A DNA stretch of 39,908 nt from Pseudomonadota bacterium (GCA_018830925.1 JAHJRK010000420.1:1-39908); one strand, 5' to 3'; positions 1 to 9,039 are shown, counted from the stretch's first letter. Made by a program: numbers and translations. The notes: generated from the sequence alone by a model not told the origin.

Positions 1-183
1 ACCAACCAGCTTTTTTTGAAAAGGCCGAAGATTACGATCATTATCGACAGAGACGGTTACAGAGTGGCGGGAACAACGGTTGATCTCACAGAAAAAGATG
101 AGAAGGGTGAATATATCCGGACAATCATCAAAACGGTAAATCCTGCCAGGTACAAGATGACCATCGCAAAATATCTCCTGTAG
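1..183 (+). CDS. C-terminal fragment, probable HD-GYP-type signalling protein
   Basis: The window opens inside a reading frame that runs without a stop from base 1 to a TAG at 181-183, giving about 60 residues. The tail contains GTTVDLTEKD and ends NPARYKMTIAKYLL. This resembles the C-terminal end of HD-GYP / HD-domain output proteins, which often finish with a VDL segment and a '(Y/S)KYLL' terminus. The catalytic HD and GYP motifs would lie upstream of the window, so the family call rests on a weak tail match. It is separated from the acyltransferase by about 160 bases of AT-rich sequence and is probably a separate transcription unit. Confidence 0.4.
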   Translation, partial: TNQLFLKRPKITIIIDRDGYRVAGTTVDLTEKDEKGEYIRTIIKTVNPARYKMTIAKYLL

Positions 184-342
184 AAGGATTGGCCTGCCCG
201 GCTTTTGCATCAAAACAATTTATATTTCCCCGTTTGTAAAACTTTTGTAAAATTCCAAATACTGCTTTGCATTTACAACACTTTTTACCTAAAATACCTG
301 CTAAGGATATATGTCAAAACCCTTACGGAAGGGGTGAAAAGC

Positions 343-960
343 ATGCATTACACAATATATGATACTCCTGTCATAAAATCTCTGATGCGATGGCTTTCTC
401 TGGTAAGCCTCAAAATTATCGGATGGCATGCCGAAGGCCGGTTGCCGAACATCCCTAAGTTTGTTCTGATTGCAGCTCCCCATACTTCCAACTGGGATTT
501 TCCAATCGGAATATTTACCGCATTTGCTCTTAAAGCCAAGATTTACTGGATGGGGAAAGACTCTCTGTTCCGCCGTCCTTTTGGAAGCTTTTTTAAATGG
601 CTGGGAGGAATCCCCGGCGACCGTTCCAGATCGAATAATGTGGTGGAATGGACTATCCGCCAATTTTTCAACACTGAAAAGCTGATTGTGGCTATTCCGC
701 CGGCCGGAACCCGTAAAAAAGTCATGAAGTGGAAAACAGGATTCTATTATATCGCAAGAGGCGCCAACGTTCCGATTGTTCTCGGGTTTTTTAACTATGC
801 AAAAAAGGCTGCCGGGTTCGGACCTGTTTATTTTCCCACAGGAGATATCGCAGCGGATATGAAACAGATAAGATCCTATTATGCAGGTATTAAGGGAAAG
901 TACCTGGTAGAAGAAGAATCATTTTTCATAAATCCCACTTATATCGAAAAGCCCAATTAA
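343..960 (+). CDS. PlsC-like 1-acyl-glycerol-3-phosphate acyltransferase family protein
   Basis: The protein has 205 residues. I chose the ATG at 343 because GGAAGGGGTG lies just upstream; the frame is open back to 205 but that extension is Lys/Tyr-rich and lacks a ribosome binding site. It has the acyltransferase motif HX4D (H47-TSNW-D52) and a motif II-like GGIPGDRS near residues 89-96, typical of the short COG0204 branch acting on lysophospholipid or other acyl acceptors at the membrane. The expected motif III (PEGTR) reads PPAGTR, with Ala replacing the conserved Glu; the codon is GCC. This could lower acyl-acceptor binding or mark a divergent subfamily. There is no operon partner: a decayed spacer follows. 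Confidence 0.8.
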   Translation: MHYTIYDTPVIKSLMRWLSLVSLKIIGWHAEGRLPNIPKFVLIAAPHTSNWDFPIGIFTAFALKAKIYWMGKDSLFRRPFGSFFKWLGGIPGDRSRSNNVVEWTIRQFFNTEKLIVAIPPAGTRKKVMKWKTGFYYIARGANVPIVLGFFNYAKKAAGFGPVYFPTGDIAADMKQIRSYYAGIKGKYLVEEESFFINPTYIEKPN

Positions 961-1237
961 ATGATTGCTCCTTAATTCCTATCAAAAAGCTATATGTAGT
1001 CCCATAAGCAAGGAAGACGCGTTTATGAATTGGAACCGGACTTTTTCACGGCGCCATTTCAAAAAATGCGATGAAGAAAACTGACATTCTCCAGCCTTCT
1101 GAGAAATTGCCCGTATTTGCATGAGACGATTGCAGACAAAAGCCACCCTGAACATATGCACAAGATCCCGATATTTTTCATTGTAAGGCTCCATATACAA
1201 CAGCCACTCGAAACACGTAAAAAAAAGTCAAAAACTG

Positions 1238-1284
1238 ATTTTTCAAGATCGCCAAACCGCTGGAATCACAGTCTCCATCTACAA
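1238..1284. repeat. Dispersed 47-bp repeat, copy 1
   Basis: The stretch beginning ATTTTTCAAGATCG matches 30195-30241 in the same orientation with about six mismatches. Read on the minus strand both copies encode a similar peptide (GDxDSSGL(A/S)ILKN). They may therefore be eroded ends of a once-coding element or members of an intergenic repeat family. Confidence 0.6.
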
Positions 1285-1351
1285 CCAAACGATCTATAAT
1301 AAGTGGATTACCTAGAATTGCCAATTGAAACAGAGTATAACGCAGGCATAA

Positions 1352-1582
1352 CCAGCAGGAGAGCAAGAAAAAGAAAGAACTCGTTATGAAAAAACCATTA
1401 TCCTTGTTGAATTCTGCGCTATCTGCGGATACCATCGCAAAAGGATGATAGACGGGAAATATCTGAGTGTAAGGCAGCGTGAATTGTCCGGGTTATTGAA
1501 TATAACTCAATCGGCGGTGAGCATGGCGGCCGGACGTGGTCGGATACAGTCAGAAGAACTGAAATTGAACTTTGAAATATGA
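1352..1582 (+). pseudogene. C-terminal remnant of a RAYT / Y1-type transposase
   Basis: After a stop at 1349, a frame stays open to TGA at 1580-1582. Its last 45 residues contain SVRQRELSGLLNITQSAVS followed by MAAGRGRIQSEEL. This resembles the DnaA-like helix-turn-helix tail found on many REP-associated tyrosine transposases of Desulfobacterota (pattern: LG-I-x-Q-x-A-V-S, then R-G-x-x-I, then E). The catalytic HUH and Tyr part is missing, so this is a dead fragment. A small free-standing HTH protein starting at ATG 1445 is the alternative, but no ribosome binding site supports it. Confidence 0.45.
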
Positions 1583-1928
1583 TCAACTTATATAATGATG
1601 ACCCCCATACCGTCCCCAAAATTTGAGAATTCTTCTCTCATCTCTTTTTTCACCGTAATGAGCTGGACCCAGAAACTGCTAACATGCTTAATTATTTAAA
1701 TATATATCCAAATACAGGTCCTTGAAATAGAAAACCCCCCTAAAAAACACCCAATTTTGTAGGCACACGACAATTTTCTGGAAGTGACATAAGTGGCAAC
1801 AACATCAATGTTTATCTAACGCCGTGTTTTTACAGACCGTAAACGCAAGATAGTCAACACCACAAGCTAAAATTTATTATTTTTTTATTTTTTTTCTTGA
1901 CAGGTGAGTTTTACAGGTGTACCAAGAC

Positions 1929-1948
1929 AACCAAACGTTAGTTTGTTT
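1929..1948. promoter_or_regulatory. Imperfect dyad upstream of tetR, candidate operator
   Basis: CAAAC-GTTA-GTTTG with flanking AA/TT gives 14 of 20 symmetric positions. It lies about 95 bases before the regulator start and about 27 bases after a TTGACA box. TetR proteins commonly autoregulate from such dyads. The assignment is inferred from position and symmetry only. Confidence 0.35.
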
Positions 1949-2043
1949 TTAGGTGATGCCGAGATGTCTGGCTCTGGAGAGTTTGATAGGCAATTTGAGG
2001 CATATACTCCGCCGTATATTTTAAGATTAAAGGATGTGTTGTT

Positions 2044-2646
2044 GTGACAAAGAGGAAGGCTGAAAAACAAAAGACAGATAGCTCCCGGTTCAAGGATATT
2101 CTGGACGCGGCTGCAAGGGTCTTTAGGCAGAAGGGATATCACCATGCCAATATCTCGGATATTGCGAGGGAGGTAGGCCTGCAGAAGGGGAGCTTGTATC
2201 ATCACATTAAGGGAAAGGAAGAACTGCTCTATAAGATAATCATATCGGCCCTCGATCTTTATGTGAAGTCGCTCAGGAGTATTGTCATTTACGGAATGCC
2301 TGCCGATGAAGCGATAAGGAAGGCTATTATTGCCCACATGGAGCCGATAGGCATCAAATTCGATTATATATACGTTTTTATAAACGAAATGAGAAATCTC
2401 CCCGAAGAATACAGAAAAGAAGCTGACAGCGAACTGGAAAACTACGAAAGGCTGTGGATTAAAATGTTGGAGGAAGGAAAGGCCTGCGGGCTGTTAAAGC
2501 CTGATGTTGACAGTAAAATGACAATGCTCTCTATATTCGGGATGTGTAACTGGAGCGTCAGATGGTACAAACCTGAAAGGAAGTACAGCACCACCGATCT
2601 CGCAAAGATATATGCGAGAAATCTCTTGGAGGGGATCAAGGCTTGA
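2044..2646 (+). CDS. TetR/AcrR family transcriptional regulator
   Basis: This 200-residue protein starts at GTG 2044 with AAAGGATG upstream. Residues about 18-65 form a typical TetR N-terminal DNA-binding domain: AARVFRQKGYHHANISDIA, then EVGLQKGSLYHHIKGKEELL, whose LYHHIKGKEELL segment is the conserved end of the recognition helix. The C-terminal half (about 80-195) is helical and variable, as expected for a ligand-binding dimerisation domain. It points the same way as the Liv/ligase operon starting 167 bases downstream, an arrangement often seen for FadR/PaaR-like repressors that sense acyl-CoA. The ligand cannot be read from the sequence. It probably controls the transport genes and perhaps the catabolic block after them. 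Confidence 0.88.
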   Translation: MTKRKAEKQKTDSSRFKDILDAAARVFRQKGYHHANISDIAREVGLQKGSLYHHIKGKEELLYKIIISALDLYVKSLRSIVIYGMPADEAIRKAIIAHMEPIGIKFDYIYVFINEMRNLPEEYRKEADSELENYERLWIKMLEEGKACGLLKPDVDSKMTMLSIFGMCNWSVRWYKPERKYSTTDLAKIYARNLLEGIKA

Positions 2647-2709
2647 ACTGACTGACATCCAAGGCACACCAAGGCTGGGACTCTTTATGTTCCCAATGAA
2701 TCTACCAAG

Positions 2710-2733
2710 CGTTAGGTAGAGTTGGCGCTAACG
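2710..2733. promoter_or_regulatory. Inverted repeat CGTTAG-N12-CTAACG, candidate operator before livG
   Basis: Perfect 6-bp arms at 2710-2715 and 2728-2733 lie in the 166-base gap between tetR and livG, about 80 bases before the livG start. The arm shares CGTTAG with the dyad upstream of tetR. The same gap also carries a short open frame ending VDLKQHSYKLISEVKA that overlaps the livG start; I do not recognise it. Confidence 0.35.
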
Positions 2734-2812
2734 TTCTCGTATTTGAGGATCCTGAAGAAATGGGGGTCGATTTGAAACAACATTCCTATAAGCTGATTTC
2801 GGAGGTAAAGGC

Positions 2813-3604
2813 GTGAAAGACTGGGCCCATAAAGGGGAGCAGGCATTGCTCCGGTTTCAGGATATATCCCTCTCATTTGGACGTGTGGGTGCCCTCGTCG
2901 GCATTTCTTTTGAGATAGGGAACGAAGGAATTTTTGCTATCATCGGACCCAACGGCGCGGGAAAAACATGCATCTTCAATGTTATAAACGGGTTTTATCG
3001 CCCCCAGAAGGGCCGTGTGTATTTTGACGGCAGGGACATCACCAGGCTCGGGTCGGCAAAAATTGCCCGTCTCGGCGTGGCCAGGACCTTTCAGAACATT
3101 GAACTTTATACTGGATTGACAACCGTAGAAAACCTCATGGCTGCGAGGCATATGCTTTTCAAGGACACCATTGTGGAGGGGGCCTTCTATTTTGGCCGGA
3201 CCCTGAAACAGGAGGTGGCCCACCGGCGAGTCGTGGAAGAGGTGATTGATTTTCTTGAAATAGAGAAGATTCGAAAGGTTGAGGTGGGTCTTCTCCCATA
3301 CGGTCTCCGCAAACTAGTCGAGTTAGGAAGGGCCTTGGCAATGGAACCTAAGCTGTTGCTCCTTGATGAACCAATGGCGGGGATGAATATGGAAGAGAAA
3401 GAGGACATTGCAAGGTTTATTGTGGATATCTCTGAGGAAAAGAAAATACCTGTTCTGCTTGTCGAGCACGAAATGGATGTGGTTATGGATATCGCGGACA
3501 ACATCATAGTCCTCGACTTTGGGACAAAGATAGCCGAAGGACCCCCAGAGGAGATCATGACTAACCAGTCTGTGATAAAGGCGTATCTGGGTTATGATGC
3601 ATAA
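2813..3604 (+). CDS. livG: Branched-chain-type ABC transporter ATP-binding protein LivG
   Basis: This 263-residue cytoplasmic ATPase starts at GTG 2813 with GGAGG nearby. Walker A is GPNGAGKT (45-52) and Walker B with the catalytic Glu is LLLLDEP (181-187). The H-loop His is in LLVEHEMD (H219). The signature region reads LPYGLRKLVELGRAL (161-175), the LivG variant of the LSGGQ loop. The C-terminal segment MNMEEKEDI...EEIMTNQSVIKAYLG is typical of LivG. It would pair with LivF and energise the LivH/LivM channel. It is the first gene of the transport operon; a ligase gene follows 8 bases downstream. Coupling to a ligase argues for an acyl or aromatic carboxylate as substrate rather than leucine. 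Confidence 0.93.
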   Translation: MKDWAHKGEQALLRFQDISLSFGRVGALVGISFEIGNEGIFAIIGPNGAGKTCIFNVINGFYRPQKGRVYFDGRDITRLGSAKIARLGVARTFQNIELYTGLTTVENLMAARHMLFKDTIVEGAFYFGRTLKQEVAHRRVVEEVIDFLEIEKIRKVEVGLLPYGLRKLVELGRALAMEPKLLLLDEPMAGMNMEEKEDIARFIVDISEEKKIPVLLVEHEMDVVMDIADNIIVLDFGTKIAEGPPEEIMTNQSVIKAYLGYDA

Positions 3605-3612
3605 ATCTGATT

Positions 3613-5535
3613 ATGGAGTTAATGATGCCGGCTGACACACTTCCTAAATTGCTCAGGGAAAGGTATCGGGATTATGGCGACGGAAAAATCGCCATGCGCC
3701 GTAAGGACTATGGTATCTGGATCGAATATACCTGGAAGGACTATTATGAGAACACAAAGTACTTCTCCCTGGGATTGATAAAACTGGGGTTGACGGCCGG
3801 TGACAAGGTGGCCATTCTCGGAGAGAACGACCCCGAGTGGTACTGGTCGGCACTTGCGGTACAATCGGCCAGGGCCGCCTGCGTCGGTGTATTTGCCGAT
3901 TCCATAGCCTCTGAAGTGGAATACATCGTCAACAATTCCGATTCGGTTTTTGTCATAGCCGAAGATCAGGAGCAGACAGACAAGATATTGGGGATCAAAG
4001 AGCGGGCCCCCCAGGTGAAGAAGGTTATCTACTGGGACCCAAGAGGAATGTATGTGTATCGGAAAGACCAATTCGTAATGGATTTTTACGATGTGGTTGC
4101 ACTGGGGAGAGAATATGAAAAGGAGGCCCGGGGTCTGTTTGAAAAAAATGTAGAGGAAGGCGCTTCCGACGACATCGGCGTTATCTGTTACACCTCAGGC
4201 ACCACAGGGGCAAAGCAGAAGGGGGTTATGGGTTCCCAGAGATATCTGATGGTCGCTGGTGAAAGCTGGTGTACAGTTGATAACTGGTCTTCAGAGGATG
4301 ACTACCTCTCCTACCTCTCTCCGGCATGGGCCACGGAGTGGGCGCTGGGAATTTCCAGCGCCTTGCGAGCAGGGACCACAGTCTGTTTTCCTGAAAAGCC
4401 TGAGACGGTGCAGTCAGACATCAGAGAGATAGGACCAAAGGTCGTATTTTACAGCGCAAGGATGTGGGAGAGTCTTAACTCGACGATTCATGCAAATATT
4501 GCGGATACCCTTGGCGCCTTTCAGCTCATATTCAATTTATCTCTCAAGATCGGCTACAAGGTTATTGACGCCCGTTTTCAAAAAGAGCCGGTGGGTCTCC
4601 CCTGGAGAGCCCTTTACAAGCTGGCGGATTGGGTTCTTTTCAGATATGTACGGGATCGGATCGGGCTCGCCAACATAAAGTGGGCATATACTGCTGGCGC
4701 AAGCATCAGCCCGGATATCCTGAGGTTTTTCCATGCCATCGGTGTCAATCTCAAACAGATCTACGGTCTGACTGAAGCCCTTATGAACTCTGTTCATCGT
4801 GACGGGGACATAAAGCCCGAGACTTGCGGCACGGCGGTACCCGGCAATGAATTCAGGATATCTGAAGATGGGGAGCTTTTAGTTAAACCCGCCGCTTGTT
4901 TTTCGGGGTACTACAAAGACCCTGAAAACACCAGGAAACTGTTTGACGGGGATGGCTGGATGAAAACGGGTGATGCGGCCCACATCACCTCTGATGATCA
5001 TCTGGTGGTACTGGGGAGGATGAAAGAACTCGTTGACCTGGGTAATGGGAACAAGTTCGCGCCGGATTTCATAGAAACGCGGCTAAGATTCAGCCCCTAT
5101 ATCAAAGATATCATGGCCTTCGGCGGGGCGGGAAGGGCCTTTGTGGGCGCTATGGTAGTGATTGATTACGAGAATACGGGGAAATGGGCTGAGAATAACC
5201 GGCTTAACTATACCACCTTTGCTGACCTTTCTCAGAAGCCGGAGATATCTGAACTCATACTCAAAGAGGTGGTGAAGATCAACTTGGTACTCCCGGGCTG
5301 GAGCAATATCAGGAGATTTGTCCTGCTGCACAAGGAATTTGATCCGGATGAGGGAGAGTTGACCCGAACCAGGAAACTGAGACGGAATTTCATGGTAGAA
5401 AGATTCAGAGGCCTTATAGATGCTATCTATTCCGGTGCCGATGAAGGCATGGTGGAAGCGTCTGTAACCTACAGGGACGGCAGAAAAGGGGTTTCCAAAA
5501 TCGTAATCAAGGTCAGAGATGTTGGAGGAGGATAG
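3613..5535 (+). CDS. AMP-forming long-chain-type acyl-CoA synthetase (COG1022)
   Basis: This 640-residue adenylate-forming ligase would convert a carboxylic acid, ATP and CoA to acyl-CoA, AMP and PPi. The P-loop is YTSGTTGAKQKGV (about 193-205), the A5 motif YGLTEA starts at about residue 384, and GWMKTGDAAHI carries the ribose-binding Asp. The C-terminal motif LTRTRKLRR retains a basic residue at the catalytic position. Length and motif spacing fit the long-chain (FadD15/FAA) branch, but substrate chain length cannot be predicted. An alternative ATG lies at 3622. It sits between livG and livH with gaps of 8 and 3 bases, so uptake and activation are co-transcribed. This is a recurring arrangement in Desulfobacterota. 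Confidence 0.9.
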   Translation: MELMMPADTLPKLLRERYRDYGDGKIAMRRKDYGIWIEYTWKDYYENTKYFSLGLIKLGLTAGDKVAILGENDPEWYWSALAVQSARAACVGVFADSIASEVEYIVNNSDSVFVIAEDQEQTDKILGIKERAPQVKKVIYWDPRGMYVYRKDQFVMDFYDVVALGREYEKEARGLFEKNVEEGASDDIGVICYTSGTTGAKQKGVMGSQRYLMVAGESWCTVDNWSSEDDYLSYLSPAWATEWALGISSALRAGTTVCFPEKPETVQSDIREIGPKVVFYSARMWESLNSTIHANIADTLGAFQLIFNLSLKIGYKVIDARFQKEPVGLPWRALYKLADWVLFRYVRDRIGLANIKWAYTAGASISPDILRFFHAIGVNLKQIYGLTEALMNSVHRDGDIKPETCGTAVPGNEFRISEDGELLVKPAACFSGYYKDPENTRKLFDGDGWMKTGDAAHITSDDHLVVLGRMKELVDLGNGNKFAPDFIETRLRFSPYIKDIMAFGGAGRAFVGAMVVIDYENTGKWAENNRLNYTTFADLSQKPEISELILKEVVKINLVLPGWSNIRRFVLLHKEFDPDEGELTRTRKLRRNFMVERFRGLIDAIYSGADEGMVEASVTYRDGRKGVSKIVIKVRDVGGG

Positions 5536-5538
5536 AAA

Positions 5539-6426
5539 ATGCTTATGTCTGTCGCAGAAGGGATTATCTCAGGGATAATGATCGGAGGGGTTTACTCGCT
5601 GGTTGCTCTGGGCATCGTGGTAGTGTTCAAATCCACCAGGGTAATCACCTTTACACAGGGGGGCCTGCTGCTGATGGGGGCGATAACAGGATGGGCGCTC
5701 CTGGGACCGGCCGGTCTTCCCGTCGGTCTCGGGGTTGTTCTGACATTGGCCGCCTGCGCCTTCCTTGGGATGTGCTTAGACCGATTTACCCTCCGGCCGA
5801 TTATCGGGCAGCCGATTCTGGCCTCCATTATGGTGACCATCGCACTCGCCTGGCTTTTTGATTCTGTCGGAACCCTTATCATCGGAGGCGGTTTGAGGCC
5901 GTATCCGCCGCTCCTTCCACATGGGACCTACAAGTGGGGACGGGTCTACATTTCCCAGTCTCTCTTGCTGCAATTTATCATTGCGGTCCTCCTGTTTATT
6001 GCCTTTACTCTCTTCTACAAATATGGCCGGTTAGGCCTCGCCATGAGGGGCACGGCCGAAGATCATACGGTGGTGCAGAGCTTAGGCATAAAGGTAACAA
6101 ATATCTTTAGCTATTCATGGGTAATCGCCGCGCTTTCAGGCGGTGTCTCCGGGATTCTCCTGGCAAGCACATTGGGCGCCACCGTTGGCCTATCGGGAAT
6201 AGGGATGAAGGCGTTGGTCGTTGTCCTGATAGGAGGAATGGAGTCAATTCCCGGCGTTATCCTGATGGGTCCTATAATCGGTATCCTGGAAAATCTCTCC
6301 ATCCAGTTCCTGGATCCTTTGGTGGGCGGTGGCCTCGGCGAAGTGGTCCCTTACGCTGTCATGCTCATAGTGCTTTTGGTCAAACCTTATGGCCTGTTCG
6401 GTCTGAAAAGAATAGAAAGGATATGA
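5539..6426 (+). CDS. livH: Branched-chain-type ABC transporter permease LivH
   Basis: This 295-residue inner-membrane protein has about eight hydrophobic helices. The N-terminus (VAEGIISGIMIGGVYSLVAL) and the loop GRLGLAMRGTAEDHTVVQSLGI are characteristic of LivH; the latter is the EAA-like coupling region that contacts the ATPases. The ribosome binding site GGAGGAGG lies in the last codons of the ligase gene, three bases separate stop and start, and translation is probably coupled. With LivM it would form the translocation channel. Confidence 0.93.
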   Translation: MLMSVAEGIISGIMIGGVYSLVALGIVVVFKSTRVITFTQGGLLLMGAITGWALLGPAGLPVGLGVVLTLAACAFLGMCLDRFTLRPIIGQPILASIMVTIALAWLFDSVGTLIIGGGLRPYPPLLPHGTYKWGRVYISQSLLLQFIIAVLLFIAFTLFYKYGRLGLAMRGTAEDHTVVQSLGIKVTNIFSYSWVIAALSGGVSGILLASTLGATVGLSGIGMKALVVVLIGGMESIPGVILMGPIIGILENLSIQFLDPLVGGGLGEVVPYAVMLIVLLVKPYGLFGLKRIERI

Positions 6427-6429
6427 AAG

Positions 6430-7485
6430 ATGCACTGGGTGCCATGCGGAACATACAACGTTAATTACCGGCAGGACTTTGCAATATTCAGGACAAAGCC
6501 GCACTGGATATCCCTTGTTGTCTTTCTCCTTATCCTGTTCACTCTCCCCTTCTACTGCAGCCGCTACATGCTTGCCCTGCTTTCAACGATCGGGATCACA
6601 ATTATTGCGGTGCAGGGCCTCGGGATCCTTACAGGTTACGGAGGGCAGATATCCATAGGCCAGGCCGCCTTTATGGGAACAGGTGCCTATCTCTCCGTCA
6701 TTCTCATGCAGCGATTCGATTTCCCCTTTTTACTCGCCCTCTTTTCCGCAGGAATCGGCTCGGGTCTGGTCGGGGTCGTGTTCGGACTCCCGGCGCTGAG
6801 GATCAAGGGGTTCTACCTCGCCATGTCCACCCTGGCCGCACAGTTGATACTGGGGTGGTTCTTTTTGCACCTGAGGGGGATTACAGGCGGGACCGAAGGG
6901 CTACATGTGGAGCATGCCAGTTTTGCAGGGATTACCTTCAACACTCCGCAAAACAAATACTGGCTGGTAATGGTCTTTACCCTGCTTGCAATATTTTTTG
7001 CAAAGAACCTGATGCGCACCAAGGTGGGAAGGGCCCTGGTAGCGATAAGAGACAATGACCTGGCCGCTAAAGTAATGGGTATTGAGGTCGCGCTCTACAA
7101 ACTGCTTGCTTTCTTTATTTCATGCTTTTTTGCGGGTATCGCTGGGGCCGTCTATGCGCACTATATAGGCTTTATAAGCCCTGTGCAGTTTACCCTGCAG
7201 GATTCCATCCTCTATCTGGGCATACTGATTGTGGGCGGGATGGGAAGCATCATGGGTGCGATCTTCGGAACGGTTTTCATGAAGTTAATAGAGGAATTCG
7301 TCTTTGTCATCTCCCCCATGTTGGCCACGTGGTTTCCGGGATTCGGGGCGCAATTTTTCGCAGCGCTTTCGTTGGCCTTTTACGCGATTATTATTATTTT
7401 ATTTCTTGTCTTTGAACCGAGGGGCATAAATCACCTGTGGGTCGTCCTGAAAAACAGATACCGTCTTTATCCATTTTCTCATTAG
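6430..7485 (+). CDS. livM: Branched-chain-type ABC transporter permease LivM
   Basis: This 351-residue membrane protein is the LivM partner. Signature segments are GYGGQISIGQAAFMGTGAYL in the early helices, LRIKGFYLAMSTLA, and the cytoplasmic loop NLMRTKVGRALVAIRDND followed by LAAKVMGI. This is the coupling motif shared by LivM/UrtC-type permeases. It starts three bases after livH. About 100 bases separate it from the binding-protein gene, which suggests a separate ribosome-loading region but probably the same transcript. Confidence 0.93.
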   Translation: MHWVPCGTYNVNYRQDFAIFRTKPHWISLVVFLLILFTLPFYCSRYMLALLSTIGITIIAVQGLGILTGYGGQISIGQAAFMGTGAYLSVILMQRFDFPFLLALFSAGIGSGLVGVVFGLPALRIKGFYLAMSTLAAQLILGWFFLHLRGITGGTEGLHVEHASFAGITFNTPQNKYWLVMVFTLLAIFFAKNLMRTKVGRALVAIRDNDLAAKVMGIEVALYKLLAFFISCFFAGIAGAVYAHYIGFISPVQFTLQDSILYLGILIVGGMGSIMGAIFGTVFMKLIEEFVFVISPMLATWFPGFGAQFFAALSLAFYAIIIILFLVFEPRGINHLWVVLKNRYRLYPFSH

Positions 7486-7586
7486 ACGGTGCGGGGCCTG
7501 ATTTTGTGCAGGCAGGGGGGTCGGTCCGGCTAATTCGGCAGAGCGACCATTAACTAAACACATCAAACATTAAGAAAGGAGAGAGT

Positions 7587-8891
7587 ATGATGAGAATGAA
7601 AATGAATGTATGGCTGCTTTTGTTATCGTTGGGCATCTTTTTGGCAGGATCATCTTTTGGTCTGTTTGGGTATGCGCTCGCACAGGAAAAAGGGGTTCTG
7701 GATCGTGACCCGATCGGTTCTGTAGCGATCTTTGAGATCAACGATCTTACCGGTCCCACCTCGGATTCCTGTGTTCCTCACCATAACGGGATTTGGGATG
7801 TGATCAGGGACGTCAATGAAAAGGGCGGAATAATCTATAGTGACCCAAAGACGGGAAAGAAGGAACGGGTGAAGATCAATTTTGAATGGGGCGACAATAA
7901 GGCCCAGGCAGGGCCAGTGCCGACCCTTTATGAGCGCATGGCAAACGCAAGTCCCAGGCCCATTATATGTTATATGGGAAGTTCCGCAGCCGGTGAAACG
8001 ACTCCCCCCTGGACTCAACGTGACAAGATCGTCCAGATTAATGCGGGAGGGGGACAGCCGGGCTGGTATCCCCCGAGGTATGCTTTCACAATCAATTCCG
8101 ATTACCCGGGGAATGCCTGCACCGCTGCCTGGTGGGCAATGAAGGACTGGAAAAGCAAGGGGCATACAGAGGCCCCCGGTTGGGCATGGTTCACCCTTGA
8201 CATTCCGTACGGAAGGGCCACGATCAAACCCGAATCTGAGGCGTACATCAAGAGCCTTGGATTCAAGATAGTCGGCACCTGGACAATGCCCTTTGTCCCT
8301 GTGGATACCGGGGCGCAGTTTCGTTCCATGATAGATGCAGGCGCCAACTACTGTTACGGTAACCTGGTCATCCTCCAGCAGCAGAAGCTGATGAAAGACG
8401 TGACGATGTTAGGTCTCAAGGAAAAGATCCAGGTTATCGCCTGTCCCTACGGGATAATGGAGGATATTATTAAGGTGGCAGGAAAGGACGCTGAGGGTCT
8501 GGTCGGGGTTCATAATACGGCATTTCCTGATGAACTGGATAAGCCCGGTGTCAAATGGGCCCATGACATAACCAAGAAATACAAGCACGCCTGGAATAGT
8601 GACTCCATCCTGGGCTGCGCCTACGGAAAAATAATGGTCACGGCAATCAAGTGGGCTCTCGAAACAAAAGGGTATCCTGTCACCGGTGAGGATGTATACA
8701 ACTCCATGCTGAGCCCGGATGGTTTTGACACCGGTGGTTTGCTGCCCCCCGTGAAGTTCACCCAGACCGAAAGAAGAGGCATATGGAAAACCCACATGAG
8801 AGGGGTGAAAGACGGCAAGATCGTCAGAATAAGTGAAGATTTCACTATTCCGGATATGAAGCCCGGCGGACCGTGGACGCCGAAAGAATAG
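7587..8891 (+). CDS. Periplasmic substrate-binding protein, LivK-like
   Basis: This 434-residue protein is preceded by a strong AAGGAGAGAG site. The N-terminus is a signal peptide: basic MMRMKMN, a hydrophobic core, then GYALA with likely cleavage before QEKG near residue 32. There is no lipobox Cys, so it should be soluble in the periplasm. The mature part follows the type-I periplasmic binding fold used with LivHMGF transporters (opening PIGSVAIFEINDLTGPTSD, later HNTAFPDELDKPGVKWAHD). It is longer than E. coli LivJ/LivK (about 345 mature residues) and rich in Trp and Pro. That fits the subgroup associated with aromatic or fatty acyl substrates rather than leucine; the ligand is not readable from sequence. 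A MITE begins six bases after its stop. Confidence 0.88.
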   Translation: MMRMKMNVWLLLLSLGIFLAGSSFGLFGYALAQEKGVLDRDPIGSVAIFEINDLTGPTSDSCVPHHNGIWDVIRDVNEKGGIIYSDPKTGKKERVKINFEWGDNKAQAGPVPTLYERMANASPRPIICYMGSSAAGETTPPWTQRDKIVQINAGGGQPGWYPPRYAFTINSDYPGNACTAAWWAMKDWKSKGHTEAPGWAWFTLDIPYGRATIKPESEAYIKSLGFKIVGTWTMPFVPVDTGAQFRSMIDAGANYCYGNLVILQQQKLMKDVTMLGLKEKIQVIACPYGIMEDIIKVAGKDAEGLVGVHNTAFPDELDKPGVKWAHDITKKYKHAWNSDSILGCAYGKIMVTAIKWALETKGYPVTGEDVYNSMLSPDGFDTGGLLPPVKFTQTERRGIWKTHMRGVKDGKIVRISEDFTIPDMKPGGPWTPKE

Positions 8892-8897
8892 ACGTTG

Positions 8898-9018
8898 GAG
8901 CCAATTGCAAAACTCAATGAAACCTTCACCCCGGCAAAAGCAGGGGTCCAGAAAGCCTTGAAAAACCTGGATTCCTGCTTTCTCAGAAATGACGTTGAAG
9001 GACTTTTGCAAGAGGCTC
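8898..9018. mobile_element. MITE-like element, copy 1 (between livK and livF)
   Basis: This 121-bp element is bounded by imperfect terminal inverted repeats GAGCCAATTGCAAAA and TTTTGCAAGAGGCTC (13 of 15 positions pair). Both flanks read GTTG (8894-8897 and 9019-9022), a possible 4-bp target duplication. It differs from copy 2 at only 4 of 121 positions. It carries no gene and would depend on a transposase elsewhere. A frame starting at 8989 inside it runs into livF but is not the real start. Confidence 0.75.
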
Positions 9019-9039
9019 GTTGGGGGGGCTGGGCATAAA

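Larger units (their letters stand above)
961..2043. other. Decayed intergenic region, about 1.1 kb
   Basis: No intact gene is convincing here. The region holds a 47-bp dispersed repeat (1238-1284), the tail of a RAYT-like transposase (1352-1582) and, from about 1590, AT-rich sequence with long T runs near 1870-1896. A TTGACA box lies at 1897-1902, but the hexamer 17 bases downstream (TACCAA) is a poor -10. It is followed by the dyad at 1929-1948, so the tetR promoter probably lies in the last 150 bases. Short open frames on both strands show no recognisable domain. Confidence 0.6.

Noticed and set aside
1626-1642. Inverted repeat TGAGAATTC-TTCTCTCA as a terminator
   Set aside because: The arms pair imperfectly, are A/T-rich and follow no intact gene. 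Too weak to call.
2736-2814. Short gene ending VDLKQHSYKLISEVKA just before livG
   Set aside because: It has no start codon or ribosome site and is only about 35 codons. Possibly a gene tail, but I cannot place it in a family.
8989-9039. Upstream start for livF inside the MITE
   Set aside because: The added 17 residues are encoded by the repeat, and the family N-terminus and G-rich ribosome site fit ATG 9040.
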